Assembly: GCF_009730915.1 (NCBI RefSeq)
Contig: NC_052486.1
Span: 18,009,589 to 18,073,588 of the forward strand
Direction of reading: 5' to 3'
DNA: 64,000 bases
Source of the DNA: Dioscorea cayenensis subsp. rotundata
Lineage: Eukaryota > Streptophyta > Magnoliopsida > Dioscoreales > Dioscoreaceae
The notes below the pieces were generated by a model. That model did no database searches. It saw only the letters and a program-made list of their open reading frames with translations, and was not told the DNA's origin. Both the position numbers and the translations under genes were made by a program. Each line of letters starts with the position of its first letter. The stretch's first letter is position 1. Below are positions 57,458 to 64,000 of this stretch, piece after piece.

Positions 57458-60400
57458 TGAACTCTAAGATTATTTGCTGGAATTGTAGGGGGATCTCCTC
57501 CAGAATCACCTATGTCCGTATTCTCAGTCTGATTCGGTTTCACCGTCCTGCAATTATTTGCCTAGTTGAAACCCGCGCCAATGCCGCCAGAACCGATCGT
57601 TTTTGTGCTAGGTTCGTCAGGAATTGGGAGTGGGCTGCTCTTCTGGTGGATGGGTTCTCGGGAGGTATTATCGTCCTTTGGGCTAACCACCTCGGACAGG
57701 TTTCCCCTGTAGCTATTTCTCCAGGGCTCTTCATCTTGTTATTTCCTCTAATCTTAATGCTAGTTGGATTATTTCCGTGATTTACAATTCTAATAGACTT
57801 GCTTCTCAGCATGCTCTTTGGAATGAACTCTCCAAGATCTCTGTTATAAGGCTCCCTTCGCTTATTATTGGTGATCTTAACACTATTGTTGGCCATAATG
57901 AGCATCGGGGAGGTTCCTTTCTATATTACTCGCGTAAAGCCTCTGTTTTTTCTGATTTTATTGATGGCAATAATCTTTTTTATCTTAACTTTTCTGGTTA
58001 TAAGTTTACTTGGTGTAATAATCAAACGGGTCTTTCCAGGGGCTGGGCCTGTTTAGATCGCGGTTTGGTTAATTCAACTTGGTTATCTATCTTCTCCGCT
58101 TACTCCTTAATTCATTTGCCGCGTATTTCTTCTAATCATGCTCCTCTTCTTCTCTTTGTGTCCTTATTTCCTCCTCGCCGGAGAAGTATGTTTAGATTTA
58201 ATAATTATTGGCTTGAGTACTTGGGTTGTCTTGAGGCTGTCAAGGAGGCCTGGTCATGTTCTCCTAATTTAAACCCCATGCATTCCTTTACCCATTTATT
58301 ATCTCGTGCTCGTTCTAATCTTTCTAAATGGAAATCTTGTGTTCTCACTCCTCTTGATGTTGCCCTCAGGGAGTCTGAAGCTGCTATTCGATCTCTGGAA
58401 GAGGATGATTCCTCTGACATTGTGGATACTTCTAGACTCCTGGAGAATTATAACAGGTTTGCTCTTCTTCAACGTCTTAATTCTATGAGATGGGCTCTGC
58501 GTGCTCACTTATTATGGCTTAAGGATGGTGATCAAAACACTGCTTATTTCCATAACATTGTCCGCATCCAGTCTTATCATAACTATATCTCTCAAGTTTG
58601 TGATTTGAATGGTAACAATGTTTCGGACCAGCATGATATTCATTCCTTATTTGTCAATTTTTATGCTAACCTTTGGTCTGATAATTCTAACAGTAATTAT
58701 CCCTATTTCTTTATGTAATGTTTGCTTCAAAATTGTGACTAAGATCTTAGCTAATCGTCTTAAGATTGTTCTTCCTAAGCTCGTTAGTCGAGAACAAGTT
58801 GGTTTTATTCTTGGTCATTGCTCGTTTGACAATATTATTGCCTTGCATGAGATTGTTCATTCGATGAAGCAAGATTTTAATAACCCCCCTAGGATGCTAG
58901 CTAAAATTGATATCGAGAAAGCTTATAATATGCTTAGTTGGAGTGCAATTCCTGCCACTCTAACTAAAATGAACTTCCCTAACAAATGGATCTCTTGGAT
59001 TAATACTTGCTTTAGGTCGAGTTATTTCTCTCTTCTTATCAATGGCTCCCCCTCTGCTTGGATTTCTTCCTCCTGTGGAGTCCGCCAAGGGGATCCTATT
59101 TCTTCCTACCTTTTTATCCTAATTTCTTAAAATCTTTCTTCTATTCTTAACTGAACTCTATCTACTGGTTTGATCCCTGGTTTTCACTCTCATCTTGCCT
59201 ACAATTTTAATCACCTCATATATGTTGATGATTTGGTCATTATCACCAGAGCTTCTAGGTTAGCTGCTAGAAACATCAAGCTTTGTCTTGATATTTATGC
59301 CAATTTGACTGGTCAAAATGCTAATATTGCCAAATCTGCTATCTATCTTCCTTCTTGGTTTAATTCTAGAGTGGCTAAAAGCATTAAATCTATTCTTAAT
59401 TTTGATCTTGCCTCTTTTCCTCTAAATTATCTGGGAATTCTGATTTCTCCTAAAAAAGCTTAATGTTTCTAGTTTCAAGCCCATAGTTGACAGGATCTCC
59501 CGTACAGTTTCTAGATGGAAGCACTCTAAACTTTCTCTTGCAGCTAAAACCATGCTCATCAATTCCTCTCTTTTCGCTATTCCTGTCTATTATCTTTCTG
59601 TTTTACCTATCCCTGATTCTATTCTCAAGGAGATATCCAAGATTGTTAGGCATTTCTTTTGCCATAAGGGTGGCAATGGAAAGGGCATCCTTGCAGTCTC
59701 TTGGAGTCAAATTACTGAACCTAAGTCTCTGAGAGGGGTCTTGCTCTTCGGAATCTTCTCATTGCCAAGCATTCTCTTAAAGCTAAGCATGTATTCACTC
59801 TTCTGAACTCCATTGATGTTATTTGGGTTAACATTGTGTAACTTAAATATGGTTGTTTTAATCATTGGATTGATTGTGTGCCTCGTAATTGTTCCTAGTT
59901 TTTTAAAGGGCTTTGTCATACTGCTGCAACTATTAAGCCTTTTTGCTGGATCAAAACCGTGAATCCTTTATGTACTTCATTGCTTTATGATCCATGGTGT
60001 TTTGAGATTCCTCTTGCTTTCAAACCTACCTTCATTAATATACATCTTATTTTGGAATCTATACCTTGCTCTGATCTTTGCTCTGATAATGATTGGAACT
60101 TTCATAGCCTTGTTAATCTGTTTGGGTCTCATGCTTATTATGAGATTAGAGCTAGACTGGGGCATATTGATTTTCTCTGTAAAAATCAGTGGGTTTGGGC
60201 CCCTTCTGGTCGATCTCATAAAATTGCTACGAATGTGTACCACTTTCTGAATCTAAACATTCATAATGCCTCCTGCTGGTCTGGGTGGAGGAAAATATGG
60301 CATCTCAAGGTTATGCCTCGGGTCAAGCACTTTCTTTGGCTTCTATTCAATGGGAAAATTACTACTGCTAAGTTTCCGTACTCTATTAACTTAGGTCCCA

Positions 60401-61897
60401 GAAGGATGTGTATTTTTTGCAATCTCACTTATGAGTCCTCTGAGCACTTATTTTCTCAATGTTGTAAAGTCCAGGGCCTCTGGAATCACATCTCTACACT
60501 TATTTCCAAACATATTTTTTTTCCTGATGGGCAGGGACGGAACCAGGACTTGATGGTAGAGGGGGCTGAAGCCTAAAGGCAAAACAAAATAATAAAAAAT
60601 AAAAAAATAATCTAACAAAATAATTATTTTAAATGAAGAATAATGTGCTAATATAACCAAAATTTGAATACATATATTAAAAAAAATATAAATTATAATT
60701 TAAAATTTTGTTATTACCGATAGAAAATATATGAGATTTTCAATAATTCAACTAATAAGAATACATCTCAAGTTTGTATTTTTTTTAAAATATGGTAAAA
60801 TTGATCCTCCTCACTACAAACAACCAAACTATTGTTTATAAAAAAAAAACTTTTGTTGTTTCACTCTAGCATATATATATATATATGTTAGGCCTCATGA
60901 TCAATTCAAACTTTTTTTAAATTACTAAAATTTGTATATAAGATTTATTTTATTAAAATTTTGAAATAATAGTAATTTTTAAATTAAAAAATAAAATGTG
61001 AAAAAAATGCACCAAGTGGGATTTGAACTTGGGTGGATCAAAAGATCCCAAACCTTATGGATAAACCCACTAACCACTCAAGCACACCCACACTCCACAC
61101 TTTTATATGCCCACATATTGTATTTTATATGAAATTAAGTATAGAAAAATCAAAAACCACCAAATCTTATATTGTTTAAAAAGTATTTTCTCCGACGTCA
61201 AGGAGGGCTTCAGCCCCTGCTAGCCCCCCTTGGTTCCGCCCCTGCTGATGGGTTCATTTCTAGCGGCTGGCTTTCTCATTCGCGTCTTCCTTCCAGGTGT
61301 AAGGCTCTTATTGCATTGACTGCTTGGTATGTCAGGGAGGCTAGATGTGATGCCTTTTTCAGGGATGTTAAGCCTAACTTCGTTCATATTGCTCACAAGG
61401 CTATCTCCCAAGCTAACGTTATGAATTATGTTGGTAACTCTGTGTGCAGGAAGATCTTAATTAAAAATTTCTGTAATCTTGATGGTCCTTTCCTGTTTGC
61501 AGCTTTAGTTTGGAACGACTCTACTCAAGTTTGTCATGGTGCTTTCTTCTTAACATATTCTAATTTCAATGTCTTCCTTGCAGGTCGTCTTCTCGACACT
61601 GCTGATTCTCAGCTTGCTGCAAACCTTTGTATCCTCAATCTTGCTCTTCAACAAGCCTTTGATTGTTCCTACCAGGTTCAGACTATCTTCATCACTAGTC
61701 CCAGCATCGTGGACCTGCTTTCTTCTCTCAATCACGTCTGTTCCTGGAGGCTGCGACATTGGATCATCAGCATCAATCACCTCCTCCTCTCCGTGGGATC
61801 TCCTTGTCTTTGCATTGTTCCTCGTGCATGGCTGAATGTTGTTTTTAAATTTGCCAATTCTGGTCGTCATCTTCATCAACTGTCTATTTCACTCTAG
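57458..61897 (+). pseudogene. Family-2 LINE ORF2: endonuclease, RT, zf-RVT, RNase H, broken
   Basis: The ATG at 57458 (MNSKIICWNCRGI) opens the endonuclease, with ICLVETRAN and LIIGDLNTIVGHNEHRGG. About 130 residues of the polymerase N-terminus are missing at about 58695. The RT continues with PISLCNVCFKIVTKILANRL, CGVRQGDPISSYLF and YVDD (59221-59232). zf-RVT motifs (59959-60530) include RMCIFCNLTYESSEHLF. The hAT interrupts at 60532. The rest (61245-61897) is a plant-type RNase H-like domain beginning near ALVWNDST. Several stops and frameshifts are present. Confidence 0.85.
60532..61244. mobile_element. Non-autonomous hAT, 713 bp, nested in the LINE
   Basis: Terminal inverted repeats CAGGGACGGAACCA and CAGGGGCGGAACCA (one mismatch) with a shared subterminal GGGGCTGAAGCC. 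A perfect 8-bp duplication, CTGATGGG, lies at 60524-60531 and 61245-61252. The interior is AT-rich without coding capacity. Removing it rejoins the LINE frame (SKHIFFPDG ... FISSGWLSHS). Confidence 0.93.
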
Positions 61898-62227
61898 CCA
61901 TGATCTTCCTCACTAGTTGATGAAGATTTTTGCTAATGCAGGCTTCTCTTTTTAGTTTTAGTTTTTATTTTTGTCTTTTTTCTTTTTTTGTGTAATTTAC
62001 TACTTCTCTTGTCTTGGCTTGTACCTCTTAACATTTTGTAAACCTTTATTTTTATTTTAATAAAATAGCTCTATGAGCTCTTTCCCAAAAAACAAAACAA
62101 GAAGATGCTAGATTTTACTCTACCCTTTTGAAAAACCATACAGTAATTACCCACTGCCCACTTCAAGTACATCAGTAATTTGTTGTTGAAACATATGAAA
62201 TGCATATTCCAAAATGTATATAGAACA

Positions 62228-62270
62228 TGTTTGGAGGATAACTAGAGTGTTATGTTAAACTATGGGATAG
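62228..62270 (+). pseudogene. Relic A''': A-type kinase tail fragment
   Basis: GTTTGGAGGATAACTAGAGT continues the junction seen in A' and A'' and runs to ATGGGATAG, where an LTR starts. The part beyond the LTR is outside the window. Confidence 0.8.
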
Positions 62271-62620
62271 TGTTGGGGCTTGGATCACTCTACTAATGAG
62301 AACCCCAGAGCAATGCTTGAGATTTTCAGCAAAAATATTGTTCATAAAACTGTTTATGTATGTTGTAGCAGTACTGTTTATGTATACAGTCACATATATG
62401 TGTGTATACCGGTCCACACAGTTCTCATGACACATTGAGCGGCCTCTTGTTCCGATGAACACTTGCCCGTGAGGTTCTCTGGTTGCCTTATACGGCCTCG
62501 TATGCAGGTGTAGGTATTCTGACTCGTATGACTCCCAAGTTGTGTTGTGTGACCTCCTATGCAGATGTAAATCTATATGCTTGTCCATTTGACTCTCTAA
62601 ACCTTCAAACAAAACTCCAA

Positions 62621-63393
62621 TCCATTATTGTTGTGTCTGCTTGGCTTATTTGGAAAACAAGGTGCAATCTCATCTTCCAGAACGCGCCTTTGGATTGCAT
62701 TGCTTTATTTTCACAAGCTGTGGCTCATGTCAGGGAGTACTCTTACAATCAATCTTCTGTTATTGGCAGAAACCTTCTAATTAATAATTTCTCTTCTGCT
62801 GATACTCCATTCTTGTTTGTCAATGCAGTCTGGAATCTTGAATCTGTCAAGTCTGGAGTTGGCTTTTCCATCTCCAATTTCAATTCAAGCTTTGTTCTTG
62901 CCGGTTGTGGTCCAATGATCGCTGACTCATATATTGAAGTTGAAGCCTGCGCCCTTCTTTTTGCGTTGCAGAGTATTCTGAGTCAGAGAATTTTATGCAA
63001 GCAGATTTTCCTAACTAACTACGATCTATTATCTGCCATCAACCAGGATTCCCGGCTTGCTGATTGGCGTCTTGCGACATTGATAGATAATAATCATAAT
63101 ATTCGCTTTCATCTGGAAGAGCTCATGTTTCCCCAGATTCACATCATTCCTCTTCGTTGGTTGAAGTCTGCTGTGGATTTGGCCATCTTTGGTTCCAGCA
63201 AGCATGCTATGATCCTGTATCATCAAGGAAGAGACCTTCCACATTGACTTATGAAGCATTTTGTTTAATGCCTTCTTTACTTTTGATGTATGTTTTCCCT
63301 CCTTTTCCCAGGTTTTCAGCGTCTTTGTAATCTCTAGTTAGTTGTTAGTCTCTTGGTTTTTGAATAAATAGCTTTCAGAGCTCTTTTTCCCCA
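62621..63393 (+). mobile_element. 5'-truncated family-2 LINE, RNase H end
   Basis: 773 bp flanked by AAAACTCCAA (62611-62620 and 63394-63403). The 3' end, GAATAAATAGCTTTCAGAGC and TCTTTTTCCCC, matches the family-2 LINE. Confidence 0.9.
62623..63247 (+). pseudogene. LINE C-terminal RNase H-like domain, truncated
   Basis: An open frame reads IIVVSAWLIWKTRCNLIFQ, FLFVNAVWNLESVKSG, YIEVEACALLFALQSIL and LTNYDLLSAI, ending HHQGRDLPH. The spacing of Asp/Glu-containing motifs is that of the plant RNase H-like (RVT_3) domain found at the end of some L1 ORF2 proteins. The frame runs into upstream LTR sequence by chance. Everything before the RNase H was lost by truncation. Confidence 0.8.
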
Positions 63394-64000
63394 AAAACTC
63401 CAAAACAGTTCAAACCCTCCTTAAGTGATAGTGTGATATGTAAACCAGCAAAACAAGCTAACAACAAACTTTTAGCATAAAAAACCATGGGACTCCTTAG
63501 AGCCTTTTGAATCTTTTCACTATATATCAACAATAGGATTACAATCTTCACCTTTCTACACACAAGGTAGAGGTTCATAACAAGATTAGCATCATTAACA
63601 CAAGATGGATTCACAAGAGATAACTTCAAGAAAAGATCTAGATCTCACAACAATGAGTATCACAACAAACACCAAATAAGAGATCAAAGAGGGATCAAAC
63701 CAATAGATTTGTAGGGCAACTTGCAAGGATTCTCTTCTCCAAATTGGCGTTAAATCCGGCTTGACCTTGCCGTCCGTCTTGCAACCCGGCTTCTTCCTCC
63801 TCCGGCTTCTTCTTGTGTTCTTTTCTTTCTCTCTTCCTTTCTCTTTCTCACCTTCCTTTCATCTCTAACTATAGCACTGCAGCCTATTTTCTTCACCTAA
63901 ATGGTTTTCTAGTTTTGCCCTTGTCCATTGTTGATATATATATAAATATATATCTTAGGTAATGAGCTAAAGCCCGACTTTATTCCCAGCCCTCAATGGG

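Larger units (their letters stand above)
55680..62101 (+). mobile_element. L1-type LINE, near full length, plus strand (family 2, with RNase H)
   Basis: Starts right after AAGATGCTA (55671-55679), with the repeat at 62102-62110. The 3' end, ATAAAATAGCTCTATGAGCTC and TTTCCC plus A-rich tail, is shared with the fragment at 62621-63393 and differs from family 1. Order: ORF1 (DUF4283, CCHC), endonuclease, reverse transcriptase, zf-RVT, RNase H. A 713-bp hAT is inserted at 60532-61244. Multiple frameshifts and a deletion in the polymerase make it inactive. Confidence 0.92.
54137..62128 (+). pseudogene. Relic F: B-type kinase pseudogene, split by an LTR-like insert and a LINE
   Basis: Exon 1 at 54137-54179 (MSSANSLEDF) is shorter than in KinB. 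Exon 2 starts at 54286 with a good hydrophobic segment (VISFLVAVWKAVGVYFVY). A 164-bp insert follows at 54422-54585. The kinase runs GSGGFG, AMK lysine, HYDIKPAN, then DFV in place of DFG and TLE in place of APE, with a premature stop at 55345-55347. After further frameshifts the tail is cut by a LINE at 55680 and ends at about 62102-62128. The loss of the metal-binding loop glycine and of APE, plus the stop, show it decayed as a kinase. Confidence 0.9.
62271..64000 (+). mobile_element. LTR, second copy (continues past the window), with nested LINE
   Basis: Starts TGTTGGGG after GATAG, at the same target position as the solo LTR in A''. It runs parallel to it to CAGCCCTCAATGGG at base 64000, about 13 bases short of the expected LTR end. 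Interrupted at 62621-63393 by a LINE. Whether this is a solo LTR or the 5' LTR of a full element cannot be told. Confidence 0.82.

Noticed and set aside
62483-63247. 254-codon frame that looked like a novel gene
   Set aside because: Its first third is LTR sequence and the rest is the LINE RNase H domain. The fusion is a chance read-through across a nested insertion.

Overview
The window is AT-rich nuclear DNA of a flowering plant. The evidence is spliced genes with GT-AG introns, plant-type receptor-like kinases, plant L1 LINEs, Copia LTR retrotransposons, hAT and Mutator-like DNA transposons and a Stowaway-like MITE. The species cannot be fixed from the sequence.

The backbone (about 14.9 kb to the right end) is a decayed tandem array of LRK10L-like (rust-resistance-kinase Lr10-like) genes on the + strand. 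There are two paralogue types. The A type has an S/T-rich N-terminus, a membrane segment, a kinase domain and a tail ending in N/Q residues. The B type has a TATA promoter, a short first exon, a kinase domain and a poly-Q tail. Both lack the cysteine-rich ectodomain usual for the family. Both are non-RD kinases, with HYD in place of HRD. The order is: A-type KinA (16.0-17.4 kb, intact); B-type KinB (20.0-26.6 kb, split by a Copia element); A-type relic A' (26.8-31.3 kb, split by a hAT element); B-type KinC (34.8-36.2 kb, kinase frame intact); A-type KinD (43.2-44.5 kb, intact); B-type relic G (45.2-45.7 kb, kinase core deleted); A-type relic A'' (45.8-47.2 kb, with a solo LTR and a possible hAT footprint); A-type KinE (52.0-53.3 kb, intact); B-type relic F (54.1-62.1 kb, split by a LINE); A-type relic A''' (62.2 kb to the end, with an LTR). 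Shared junctions show that A-type and B-type genes were duplicated together.

Left of the array are the first exon of a REIL/ZNF622-like ribosome-biogenesis gene (minus strand, leaving the window) beside a 56-bp tandem repeat; a complete Pack-MULE with 238-bp terminal inverted repeats, a 10-bp target duplication and a captured carotenoid cleavage dioxygenase 4 (CCD4)-like fragment; and a near full-length but dead minus-strand L1 LINE (4.8-11.55 kb). Two broken copies of the REIL exon lie downstream of A-type copies (17.8 and 47.7 kb), so that exon travelled with the array.

Mobile elements make up most of the rest: two Copia elements (20.8-26.0 kb, sense; 36.7-42.0 kb, antisense and lacking integrase), a 4.1-kb hAT with TTF-finger transposase, a second L1 family with a C-terminal RNase H domain (55.7-62.1 kb, itself hit by a 0.7-kb hAT), an ORF1-only half-LINE, and several heavily 5'-truncated LINE tails. 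Target-site duplications fix many boundaries to the base, and the duplicated kinase units supply empty-site controls. Only KinA, KinD, KinE and possibly KinC look able to make a product, plus the REIL gene if it continues outside the window.
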